A stretch of 64,000 bases of DNA from JAJECS01 sp965198185 (GTDB taxonomy: Bacteria > Chloroflexota > UBA11872), in the NCBI GenBank assembly GCA_965198185.1, contig CBDAOU010000002.1, positions 1,240,001 through 1,304,000 on the forward strand, read 5' to 3'. A model generated the notes under the pieces. The model was not told the origin of the DNA. It did not search any database and worked only from the letters and a program-made list of their open reading frames with translations. Numbering within the stretch: the first letter of the stretch is position 1; each line of letters opens with the position of its first letter. A program made the position numbers and the translations under genes. Below are positions 52,929 through 60,465 of this stretch, piece after piece.

Positions 52929-53465
52929 ATGCCAATGCCGCACGCGCACCACGGGTCCCATTCGACGGAAGAGCACCGGCACGAATCCGAGCGCATCGGC
53001 GCCGTCAAGTGCGCCGTGCTGATCATCAGCGACTCACGCACGGAACGAACCGATCGCTCCGGGCGCACGGCGGAGCGGCTCATCGCGGACGGCGGACACG
53101 AGGTCGTCCATCGCGATCTGGTCACCAACGACGCCGACCTCATTCGCGGCGCCATCGACGCGGCGCTGGCCGCGGGCGCCCAGTTCGTGTTCTGCACCGG
53201 CGGCACGGGCCTGGGCGACCGCGATATCACCGTGGACACCGTAACGCCGATGCTCGACAAGGTGCTCGATGGCTACGGCGAGTGGTTCCGACGCGCAAGC
53301 TGGGACCAGATCGGACCGGCGGCTGTCATGTCGCGCGCCGTTGCCGGCAAGCTGGGGCGGGCGCTCATCGTGTGCTCACCGGGATCGACGGCAGCCGTTG
53401 AACTCGCGCTGGGCGAGCTGCTGGTTCCGGAGCTGCGGCACTTCATCCGCGAGGTCTCCCGCTAG
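52929..53465 (+). CDS. moaB: MoaB/MogA family molybdenum cofactor protein
   Basis: The 178-residue protein begins with a His-rich leader (MPMPHAHHGSHSTEEHRH). KCAVLIISDSRT, VFCTGGTGLGDRDITVDTV (the GGTG molybdopterin-binding motif), IGPAAVMSRAVAGKLG and IVCSPGSTAAVELAL follow. MoaB/MogA proteins bind molybdopterin and in some lineages adenylate it before molybdate insertion. It is divergent from moaD/moaE, with about 90 bases between the starts. The His-rich N-terminus is unusual and might bind metal. Confidence 0.9.
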   Translation: MPMPHAHHGSHSTEEHRHESERIGAVKCAVLIISDSRTERTDRSGRTAERLIADGGHEVVHRDLVTNDADLIRGAIDAALAAGAQFVFCTGGTGLGDRDITVDTVTPMLDKVLDGYGEWFRRASWDQIGPAAVMSRAVAGKLGRALIVCSPGSTAAVELALGELLVPELRHFIREVSR

Positions 53466-53471
53466 CAGGGA

Positions 53472-54047
53472 CTAGGCGGCCTCGGCTTCCGCCTCCTCGG
53501 TCCAATCCAACATCTCGGGCGGGATCTTCTCAAGGTCCAGCATTGACCGCAGGTGGTCGATGAAGAGCACGCCATTCAGGTGATCGAACTCGTGCTGCAC
53601 CGCTTGCGCGAAGAGCCCGCGCGCATCCAGCGAGACACGCGCACCGTCGAGCTGCGTGAAGGCCACGGTGACGCCCTCGGCGCGCTTGATCATCGCGCGG
53701 AACCCCGGGAGCGACAGGCAGCCCTCGACCACCTCCGTGCGCTCGCCCCTCAAGTCAAACTCGGGATTTATCAGCACGAATTGGCGGCCGGCCAGCGGGT
53801 CGTCGTCGTCCGGCGGCAACTCCAGCACGAACAGCCGCGCGTGGACCCCGATCTGCGGCGCCGCCAGCCCAATGCCGGCGTTGGCGTGCATGGTGTCGAA
53901 CATGTCGCCGGCCAGGCGCTCAATGTCGGGCGTGACCTCGGCGACCGGCGCGCTGGGTTCACGCAACTCCGGGTCCGGTAGTTCAAGGATTCGGCGGATC
54001 ACCGGGAGAAAGCGGGAGCGCGCACCCGCGAGTCTAGCAACGCGCAT
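53472..54047 (-). CDS. def: Peptide deformylase
   Basis: From ATG 54047 the protein is 191 residues. The three deformylase motifs are present in order: GIGLAAPQIGV, EGCLSLPG (metal Cys) and QHEFDHLNGVLF (HEFDH with two metal His and catalytic Glu). It removes the formyl group from new N-terminal methionine. An upstream extension to 54176 overlaps the divergent aminotransferase start and is not supported. The Glu/Ala-rich C-terminal tail (TEEAEAEAA) is harmless. Confidence 0.94.
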   Translation of the reverse strand: MRVARLAGARSRFLPVIRRILELPDPELREPSAPVAEVTPDIERLAGDMFDTMHANAGIGLAAPQIGVHARLFVLELPPDDDDPLAGRQFVLINPEFDLRGERTEVVEGCLSLPGFRAMIKRAEGVTVAFTQLDGARVSLDARGLFAQAVQHEFDHLNGVLFIDHLRSMLDLEKIPPEMLDWTEEAEAEAA

Positions 54048-54139
54048 GTTGGCATCGCGCAGCACCGGCGCTACCGTGAACGCACACTCCCGGCGACGGC
54101 GACCCGACGCCTCGTTCCCATGGGCAAAGGCGGCCTGAC

Positions 54140-55507
54140 GTGAAAGATCCCCGCACGCACGACGTAGCAAGCTCATACGCGCTGTGGGAGCGCGCCAACC
54201 GAATCATCCCGGGCGGCTCGCAGCTCATCAGCCGGCGGCCCTACGCCTTCTCCAACGGCTTCGCCCCGGTGTATGCCCAGCGCGGCAAGGGCTCGCGCAT
54301 CTGGGACGACCAGGGCGTGGAGTACATCGACTACGGCATGTCGGTGACCTCCGCGATCCTGGGATACGCCGACGACGTGGTGGACAACGCCGTGATCGAG
54401 CAGATCGGCAAAGGCGCGACCTATTCGCTCAACAGCGAGCGCGAGATCGAGCTGGCCGAGTTGCTCATCTCGCGCATCCCCTGCGCGGAGATGGCGCGGT
54501 TCTCCAAGGGCGGCGGCGAGTCCTGCGCCATCGCGGTGCGCATCGCGCGCGGCGCCACGGGCCGCGACGTGGTGCTGTTCAGCGGCTACCACGGCTGGCA
54601 CGACTGGTACCTGGCCGCCGGGCACCTGAAAGAGGGCGCCTTCGACCCCTTTGCCCTGCCGAACATCCGGCCGACCGGGGTCCCCAAAGCGCTGGAAGGC
54701 ACGTCCATTCCGTTCCCCTGGGGCGAGCTTGAGCCGCTGGAGCGGCTGCTGGAGCAGCATCGCGGCCAGGTGGCCTGCATCATGATGGAGCCGATCCTGC
54801 TCGCGACCCGGCCACCCGAAGGCTATCTGGAAGGCGTGCGCGAGCTCGCGACGCGCGAGAACGTGGTGCTGATCTTCGACGAGGTAACCACCAACTTTCG
54901 CTACGGCGCGAATGGCATCCAGGATTTCGTGGGCGTGGTCCCGGACCTGGCGTGCTTCGCCAAAGCGATCTCGAACGGCTACGCCATGGGCGCGGTCGTG
55001 GGCCGCCGCTGGGTCATGGAGCCGGCGGCGGACATGTTCGTGAGCAGCACCTACTGGAGCGATCTGGTGGGGATCGTGGCAGCGATCACCACCCTCACGG
55101 AGATCGAGCGTCGTGACGTGCCCGCGCAACTCGCCGACTACGGCGAGCGCTTGCAGTCGGGCATGCAGGAAGTGCTGGACGAGGTGGAGTTGCCGGTCGA
55201 GATCTCGGGCATGCCCGCGACTCCAGGCTTCACATTCACGGCGCCGTTCGATGCCGACGAATCCAAGAAGCTGAACGCGCTGGTGGCGCAGGAAGCCGCC
55301 AAGCGGGGCATCCTGTTCAACACGCATCCGCGCCAAAGCTCGGCGCACGACGACCGCGATCTCGGCGTGACGCTGGAAGCCTTCCGTGACGCGCTGCTGG
55401 TGACCAAGGACGCCATCGGCCGCGACGCCGTCGACGACGTGCTGGAGGCCAGCCTGGCGCCGGCGATTATTCCGCGGCCTTCGGTGAAACCGCGCGCTTC
55501 GGGATGA
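54140..55507 (+). CDS. Class III aminotransferase (glutamate-1-semialdehyde aminomutase-like)
   Basis: The 455-residue protein starts with GTG 54140. It has ANRIIPGGSQLISRRPYAF, a GSA-aminomutase-like N-terminus, then MARFSKGGGESCAIAVRIAR (PLP phosphate site), VVLFSGYHGWHDWY, and LIFDEVTTNFRYG with the PLP-ring Asp. The Schiff-base Lys is in LACFAKAISNGYAMGAVVG. Relatives include hemL and many omega-aminotransferases. Tetrapyrrole genes are absent nearby and several hemL-specific residues are not obvious, so a catabolic transaminase role is preferred. Confidence 0.85.
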   Translation: MKDPRTHDVASSYALWERANRIIPGGSQLISRRPYAFSNGFAPVYAQRGKGSRIWDDQGVEYIDYGMSVTSAILGYADDVVDNAVIEQIGKGATYSLNSEREIELAELLISRIPCAEMARFSKGGGESCAIAVRIARGATGRDVVLFSGYHGWHDWYLAAGHLKEGAFDPFALPNIRPTGVPKALEGTSIPFPWGELEPLERLLEQHRGQVACIMMEPILLATRPPEGYLEGVRELATRENVVLIFDEVTTNFRYGANGIQDFVGVVPDLACFAKAISNGYAMGAVVGRRWVMEPAADMFVSSTYWSDLVGIVAAITTLTEIERRDVPAQLADYGERLQSGMQEVLDEVELPVEISGMPATPGFTFTAPFDADESKKLNALVAQEAAKRGILFNTHPRQSSAHDDRDLGVTLEAFRDALLVTKDAIGRDAVDDVLEASLAPAIIPRPSVKPRASG

Positions 55508-55637
55508 TGTCCAACGACTGGCGGACGCCGCCCGTGGTGAATTCCAGGCCCAATTCCGCCCGAACCAGCGCTCGGCTTAGGTGCCACCGCCGGGGTGCCC
55601 CGCGCGGTGCGGAAGCCGCGCTAGAAGGAGCAGCCCG

Positions 55638-55835
55638 CTAGCCATGGAACCTCCCACCCCTGTGACGCCCCATCCCGGAGGCACGGTGGAGGCGATGTTT
55701 GTGCATGTCGTGGGCAAGATCGTAGTCAAAGGCATCCTCACCGCGCAGCTTGAGGAGGGCTTTCGCCAGACCGGCGAGCGCCTTCAGGGGCGCCATGAGC
55801 AGCCACGCTACGATATGTTTCAGTCGCTGCGACAT
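55638..55835 (-). CDS. Small amphipathic/His-rich protein, unknown
   Basis: The 65-residue frame starts with ATG 55835 after GGAGG at a good distance, which supports expression. MSQRLKHIVAWLLMAPLKAL and AGLAKALLKL form one long hydrophobic or amphipathic helix, followed by an acidic patch and a His/Arg/Gly-rich tail (HDMHKHRLHRASGMGRHRGG). A peripheral membrane protein with metal binding is conceivable. No family was recognised. It lies alone between the class III aminotransferase and the GNAT gene. Confidence 0.5.
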   Translation of the reverse strand: MSQRLKHIVAWLLMAPLKALAGLAKALLKLRGEDAFDYDLAHDMHKHRLHRASGMGRHRGGRFHG

Positions 55836-55949
55836 CGTGCCCTCCGTCAGACGTTACGGGCCAGTGCTTTCCATCGTAGCGCGGCCGCGCTTGCAGGGGC
55901 CGCAGCCAGCCGATGCGCCACGTCATACACCTCGACGGAAACCCGTTTC

Positions 55950-56582
55950 ATGGCGGATAGGCGCGCGAACCATGCGCCTACGGGACAGGATTGGCCGCCG
56001 GTCGCAGCCGACGCGCCAGCCCCGCGCGTCGGGGTGACGCCTAAGGACTGGCCGCTGCTGCCGGAGTGCATCCAAACGCCGCGGCTGCTCCTGCGGCGGT
56101 ATCGGCTCACCGACGCGGAAGACGTGTACGCCTATGCGCGCGACCCGGAATGGGGACGCTTTCTGATCACGATCGAGCCGCCCTATGAGCGGCAGCATGC
56201 GGACGCCTTTGTCGCCGAGTGCGTATTGGAGGATCGGCGCACCGAGCACACTTGGGCACTCGAGCACGAGGGCCGCGTGGTCGGCGGATTGGGGTTGCGA
56301 CCGGTGCACCGACATGCGCGGGCGGAGCTTGGCTATTCGCTGGCTCGGTGGTTGGCCGTGTCGGCGGTAGTCGACGAAGCATTCCGCAGACTTCCAATTC
56401 GAAAGATCTGCGCCATTGCGATCGCCGCAAACGTCGGTTCGACGCGAGTGATGGAGAAAGTCGGCATGCAGCGCGAGGCGCTGCTGCGCCAGCACCGGGT
56501 GCAGCACGGCCAGACCTTCGACGAAGTTCAATACGGGCTCCTGCGTGAAGAGTGGGAGCGGAACGCAAGCGCGGCAGGCTAG
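55950..56582 (+). CDS. GNAT-family acetyltransferase (RimJ/RimL-like) with missing acetyl-CoA loop
   Basis: From ATG 55950 the protein is 210 residues. IQTPRLLLRRYRLTDAEDVY, HTWALEHEGRVVGGLGLRPV and ANVGSTRVMEKVGMQREALLRQ are typical RimJ/RimL elements. Between AELGYSLAR and VVDEAFRRL the usual WGxGxATEA pyrophosphate-binding loop is absent; only WLAVSA remains, an in-frame loss of roughly nine residues. Acetyl-CoA binding should be weakened, so the protein may be inactive or altered. The extension upstream to 55581 is not family-like. Confidence 0.78.
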   Translation: MADRRANHAPTGQDWPPVAADAPAPRVGVTPKDWPLLPECIQTPRLLLRRYRLTDAEDVYAYARDPEWGRFLITIEPPYERQHADAFVAECVLEDRRTEHTWALEHEGRVVGGLGLRPVHRHARAELGYSLARWLAVSAVVDEAFRRLPIRKICAIAIAANVGSTRVMEKVGMQREALLRQHRVQHGQTFDEVQYGLLREEWERNASAAG

Positions 56583-56614
56583 GGAGCAGGCACGGCCCCG
56601 AGTTTCATCCCGGA

Positions 56615-56643
56615 TCTGGATTCCGGATCAAGCCCGGAATGAC
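56615..56643. repeat. Hairpin repeat copy (ATTCCGG/CCGGAAT)
   Basis: TCTGGATTCCGGATCAAGCC followed by CGGAATGAC forms a 7-base stem. It is nearly the same as the copy at 52061-52090. It lies in the gap between the GNAT gene and the convergent ccdA gene, where nothing else is seen. Confidence 0.65.
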
Positions 56644-56804
56644 GGACCTTAAGGCGCTTGCGGTTGATGCGCCCGACGCGGTTCCCTCGCTTGAGGCCGG
56701 GAGTTTTTTGACGTGTTCGGGGTTTAACTTCGACTCCGAAGTAATGGCCGCCCCAGGAGCCGAGGTCGAGGGCAGCCACCCCTGCGCGTACGCCCACCGT
56801 TCGA

Positions 56805-57668
56805 CTAGAGGAACACCCCGAAAATGTCCGCGAAGACCAGCCAGTACCAGATGAGATAGGCGCCGGCGCCCAACATGAAGAACGAGCTGGCGCGGTGGAC
56901 GTGCGGCAGCGCGCCGCGCAGCCAGCGCGAGATCGCGTCGCGGAACAGCGCGGCGCCCAGCGTCACGGCCACGATCACGACGCCCATACCCAGCGAATAG
57001 GCCACGTACTGGCTGAGGGACTCGAAGAAGCCCTCGGTCGCAAGCGATCCGCCCACCACGACCATGAAGATCGGCAGCGTGCAGCTGAGCGAACCGACGG
57101 CATAGGCGATTCCGAAGACGAATGCGTTGCCGATATTGCGTTGCGGCGTCACCTGGATGCGGCTGGCCGCGAGAATGCCCACGTACCGATGGGATACGAG
57201 CAGGAATGCCCCGAATCCAACCATCGCCAGCCCAATGGCCAGTCCAAGGTAGGGGAAGACCTGGCCGAGGGCCGACCCGCCGGCGGACACGACCGCCCCA
57301 AAGGCGACGAAGATCAGCACGAACCCAAGCGTGGCCGTGATAGCCACCCCAAGAGCGCGGACCACGCGCAGCGGCGCCGCAATCTCGTTGTAGCCGGCTT
57401 CCTCGGTGCCCAGTTGATAGGCGATATAGGACGGCAGCATGAAGAAGCCGCACGGATTCACGCTGGCCACCAGTCCGGCTGCCGCAGCGAAGCCGATGGG
57501 CAGCGCCCCCGCGAAGTCGGCGAAGGCGGCTTCGGCATTCCCCTGCACCGTGACGAGCACGGCGATCAATGCGCCCACGACCGCGGCCGGAATGGCATAG
57601 GCCAGTATCGCGGCGCTCTGTGGGCGCTTGCGCGACTTCGACACCGCCGAGGCGTCGCCGGCGCTCAT
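56805..57668 (-). CDS. ccdA: CcdA/DsbD-family thiol-disulfide membrane transporter
   Basis: The 287-residue polytopic protein has about six membrane helices after a short basic N-terminus. The redox Cys pair lies in SVNPCGFFMLPSYIA (Cys73) and VGSLSCTLPIFMVV (Cys196), the two conserved positions of CcdA. CcdA passes electrons from cytoplasmic thioredoxin to extracytoplasmic thioredoxin-like proteins for cytochrome c maturation or other disulfide reduction. Its ATG overlaps the stop of the upstream TlpA-like lipoprotein gene by four bases, so that protein is its likely partner. Confidence 0.9.
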   Translation of the reverse strand: MSAGDASAVSKSRKRPQSAAILAYAIPAAVVGALIAVLVTVQGNAEAAFADFAGALPIGFAAAAGLVASVNPCGFFMLPSYIAYQLGTEEAGYNEIAAPLRVVRALGVAITATLGFVLIFVAFGAVVSAGGSALGQVFPYLGLAIGLAMVGFGAFLLVSHRYVGILAASRIQVTPQRNIGNAFVFGIAYAVGSLSCTLPIFMVVVGGSLATEGFFESLSQYVAYSLGMGVVIVAVTLGAALFRDAISRWLRGALPHVHRASSFFMLGAGAYLIWYWLVFADIFGVFL

Positions 57669-58468
57669 TGCCCGGCCTCCGAGGCCTCTTCCAGCTCGGC
57701 AACCAAGTCGAGCAGGCCGTTCTTGTCCAGCACGCCGTTCCAGGTGCGGACGATCGTGCCGCGCGGCGTGATGAACACGGTGGCGGGCATGCCCAGGATG
57801 CGGTACTCGATCAGGACCTTGTTGTTGAAGGTCGTCCCCAGCGGATAGGTCACGCCAAGCTCCGACATCAGCTTGACGGCGTCATCATTGCTGCCGAGGT
57901 TGACGAACGGGCCGACGTCCACCCCGAAGAGGATCACCCGGTCCTTGAATTCTTCCCAGGCTTCCTGAAACTCCGGCATCTCGCGCCGGCACGGCGGACA
58001 CAGGCCGGCCCAGAAGTTCAGCACCACGGGCTTTCCAATGGCCAGGATGTCGGTGAGCTTCATGGACATGCGTCCGAGGGACTCGCTGGGCGCGTAGTGC
58101 TCCCAGGTGAAATCGGGGGCCGACATCCGGTCGCCGGCCGGGAAGCTCCTGACGTCGGACTCGGACGAGGACGACTCTTCAGGCTCAGGTGTGGCTGTCG
58201 CCGTCGGCTCAGGCGCTGCGGTCGTCGCCGCGGGCGTTGCGGCGGTGGTCGCCTCAGGCGTTGCGGCCGTGGTCGCCGCGGGCGTTGCGGCAGCGGTCGC
58301 TTCGGGTGTCGCTGCAGCGGTGGCCTGCGGAGTAGCGGCTGCCGTTGCCGTGGGAGCAGCCGCCACCGGTTCGTCGTCTTCGGCCTCGCCGCAGGCCGCC
58401 AGCACGGTCGCAGCGGCCATTGCTCCGCCGATCAGCAACCGACGGCGCGACATCCAGCGCACCGGCAT
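57665..58468 (-). CDS. TlpA/ResA-type thioredoxin lipoprotein with Thr/Pro/Ala repeat linker
   Basis: Starting at ATG 58468 (ATG 58453 is also possible) the signal region MSRRRLLIGGAMAAATVLAAC has paired arginines and a lipobox, so the protein is lipid-anchored, perhaps exported by Tat. A low-complexity linker of about 60 residues follows, built of ATPEATAA-like units. The C-terminal thioredoxin domain has LNFWAGLCPPCRREMPEF (CPPC active site) and LGMPATVFITPRGTIVRTW with the cis-Pro. It should reduce disulfides outside the membrane, recharged by the CcdA protein translated from the overlapping frame. Confidence 0.87.
   Translation of the reverse strand: MPVRWMSRRRLLIGGAMAAATVLAACGEAEDDEPVAAAPTATAAATPQATAAATPEATAAATPAATTAATPEATTAATPAATTAAPEPTATATPEPEESSSSESDVRSFPAGDRMSAPDFTWEHYAPSESLGRMSMKLTDILAIGKPVVLNFWAGLCPPCRREMPEFQEAWEEFKDRVILFGVDVGPFVNLGSNDDAVKLMSELGVTYPLGTTFNNKVLIEYRILGMPATVFITPRGTIVRTWNGVLDKNGLLDLVAELEEASEAGQ
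58195..58355 (-). repeat. Coding tandem repeat (about 24-base units)
   Basis: The linker of the TlpA-like lipoprotein is encoded by imperfect tandem copies of a unit reading GTCGCTGCAACGCCTGAGGC-like on the coding strand, translated as ATPEATAA or ATPAATTA. Units differ mainly at silent or Ala/Thr/Glu positions. Such repeats may vary in number between strains. Confidence 0.7.
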
Positions 58469-58657
58469 CACCGTACTCACTCTCCGCCCCCTTCCGGGAT
58501 TCGGTTCATCCATCTTGCCGTGTCCTCGTGCCAGCCGCGCCGCATCCCGCCTGGTCATTGCCGGCATTTTCGCCGATCCATGCGTGAGGTTACGCCCTCC
58601 GACACGACCGTTCAGTGGTGAATACGCAATTGGGCCGCATTCGGTGCTCACGTAAGC

Positions 58658-59311
58658 GTGGGTATATTCACAGACATGCGCGATTCGGAGTCGGCGGAGC
58701 TTATTACGTCCAGCGATGTGGATGGCATGACGAATCCATCGCCGGTGCTTCCCGTGCGTTTGCGCGTCGCCATCGCGGGCATTTCGGTTGCCGTGCTGCT
58801 GGCGTTCATTGTCGTCATGGCGTTGGCGTTGCGCAGCCAGACCGACCAGGGGCAATTTGGCATCTTCGCCACCGGGCGCACTGTCGATCTCGACCCGCGC
58901 CCGGCGCCCGATTTCGTGCTGACCACCTATGACGGGGAGCACCTGCAACTCTCCGACTTCCGCGGGCAGGTCGTGCTGCTGAACTTCTGGGCGTCGTGGT
59001 GTCCGCCATGCCGGGTGGAAGCGCCGGTGCTGCAGCGCGCCGCCGAACGTCTCGGCCCGGATGGGCTGGTTGTGCTCGGCATCGACGTTTGGGACGACGA
59101 GGGACAAGCGCGGGCGTTCCTGGACGAGTTCGGCATCACCTACCCAAACGCCGAGGACACCACGCGGTCGATCCCCGTCGAGTACGGCGTCACGGGACTG
59201 CCGGAGACCTTCGTCATCTCGCGGAGCGGCGTGCTCGTGCGGCGCTGGGTGGGCCCGATCGACGACCAGCAACTGGCGGACCTCGTGGACTCGCTGCTGA
59301 AAGGGGCCTAG
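58658..59311 (+). CDS. TlpA-family thioredoxin, membrane-anchored
   Basis: The protein is up to 217 residues from GTG 58658; ATG 58676 or 58727 could also start it. One membrane helix (residues about 37-58, VAIAGISVAVLLAFIVVMAL) anchors a thioredoxin domain outside the cell. It has LNFWASWCPPCRVEAPVLQ (Cys115 and Cys118) and VTGLPETFVISRSGVLVRRW. It is divergent from the lipoprotein thioredoxin/ccdA operon across about 190 bases and probably works in the same reductive pathway. A split of roles between cytochrome c and other substrates is possible but unproven. Confidence 0.87.
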   Translation: MGIFTDMRDSESAELITSSDVDGMTNPSPVLPVRLRVAIAGISVAVLLAFIVVMALALRSQTDQGQFGIFATGRTVDLDPRPAPDFVLTTYDGEHLQLSDFRGQVVLLNFWASWCPPCRVEAPVLQRAAERLGPDGLVVLGIDVWDDEGQARAFLDEFGITYPNAEDTTRSIPVEYGVTGLPETFVISRSGVLVRRWVGPIDDQQLADLVDSLLKGA

Positions 59312-59332
59312 CCGGTGCGCAGCGTGCCAACT

Positions 59333-59644
59333 TCAGGCGTCGTGGGACGGCTCCGCCGACGGCGTTTTGCGCAGGGCAAACCTCACTCGCCCGCTGCGTT
59401 CTTCAATCGTCAAGGTGTGCCCGCTCAGCACCGACGCCGCGTCCGCTTCGGCGGCCAAGATCGCCCGATCCTCGAACACCACCGTCTTGTCATCCGGCAG
59501 CAATTCGTCCAGCTCGAGGCGCACGTCCAACTCGCCGGCCGCGTTGCGAAAGGCATGCGCGCGTATGACACGGTTGGCGGCGGCCACCGCGTCGTCGATG
59601 GCGGCACGGAGGGCGAGGGCGGCCTGATGCGTGACGACAAGCAT
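59333..59644 (-). CDS. HesB/IscA-like fold protein without cysteine ligands (tentative)
   Basis: From ATG 59644 the protein is 103 residues. LVVTHQAALALRAAIDDAV resembles the HesB/IscA N-terminus. KTVVFEDRAILAAEADAASV followed by LSGHTLTIEERSGRVRFAL resembles the core in which a strand carries an inactive site near the end. The three Cys residues that bind Fe-S in IscA are absent; indeed the protein has no Cys. It may be a structural relative with another role. The assignment is by pattern only. Confidence 0.45.
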   Translation of the reverse strand: MLVVTHQAALALRAAIDDAVAAANRVIRAHAFRNAAGELDVRLELDELLPDDKTVVFEDRAILAAEADAASVLSGHTLTIEERSGRVRFALRKTPSAEPSHDA

Positions 59645-59697
59645 GACTGCAACGCACCGTACCGCAGGCGCTGCTCCGAGCCTCCTGGAGTCCAACC

Positions 59698-60465
59698 ATG
59701 CGCGTGATGACCGCCAACATTCGCAACGCCGACCGCCTGGACGACGGCCATTCCTGGGAGAGCCGCAAGGATGTCTGCGCCCGCGTCATCGTCGGCTGCG
59801 CGCCGGATGTGCTTGGGCTGCAAGAAGCCACAATCGAGCAAGTCGAGTGGATCGCGGCCGCGCTGCCCGACCATGCGTGGCATGGACTGCGCCAGAATCC
59901 GCACGGGCATCCCCGCAACGCGGTCTTCGTCCATCGCTCACTTGCGGTAGTGGACCGGGGCGGATATTGGCTCTCGCCGACGCCGCACGTGCCGGGGTCG
60001 GTTGGCTGGGACGCCAAGTACCCACGCCACGTCAACTGGCTAGTGCTCGCCGATTCCGCCGGCACGCAGTGGCGAATATCCAACACGCATCTCGATCACG
60101 TCAGCGAGCAGGCACGCGCCGGCGCGGCCGGCCTGCTCGCCGAGGACACCGCCGCCTGGCCGATTGGCACGCCCCAGGTGCTGATGGGCGATTTCAACAC
60201 CGGTGCCGGCAGCGCGCCCCTGTCGACGCTGGGTTCTGCCAGCTGGCGCGACGCATGGGCGGACGCAAACCCGAACCAACCTGACCCGGGTCCCACGCGG
60301 CACGGGTTTGGCAGCGCGGACTCAGCCCATCCCGCGCGCATCGACTGGATCTTGGTCCGGGGTCCCGTGGAGGTCCGCGCCTGCCAGCTCGCGCGCGACC
60401 GGCCCGGCGGCCTATGGCCCTCGGACCACTACTTCATGTGGGCCGACGTCGAGGCGGCTGGCTAG
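59698..60465 (+). CDS. Endonuclease/exonuclease/phosphatase (EEP) family hydrolase
   Basis: The 255-residue protein has all EEP landmarks: MRVMTANIRN (Asn), DVLGLQEATIEQVEWIA (metal Glu), RISNTHLDHVSEQARAGAA (His), QVLMGDFNTGAG (Asp-Phe-Asn), ARIDWILVRGP, and PSDHYFMWADVE (catalytic Asp-His). EEP enzymes cleave phosphodiester or phosphomonoester bonds in nucleic acids or lipids. The short length and lack of signal peptide suggest a cytoplasmic enzyme of the uncharacterised bacterial group. Its stop overlaps the end of the convergent Gfo/Idh gene. Confidence 0.88.
   Translation: MRVMTANIRNADRLDDGHSWESRKDVCARVIVGCAPDVLGLQEATIEQVEWIAAALPDHAWHGLRQNPHGHPRNAVFVHRSLAVVDRGGYWLSPTPHVPGSVGWDAKYPRHVNWLVLADSAGTQWRISNTHLDHVSEQARAGAAGLLAEDTAAWPIGTPQVLMGDFNTGAGSAPLSTLGSASWRDAWADANPNQPDPGPTRHGFGSADSAHPARIDWILVRGPVEVRACQLARDRPGGLWPSDHYFMWADVEAAG

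Noticed and set aside
58510..59272. N-terminal extension of the TlpA-like lipoprotein frame up to 59272
   Set aside because: It is antisense to the divergent thioredoxin gene, and the lipoprotein signal peptide begins near 58468.
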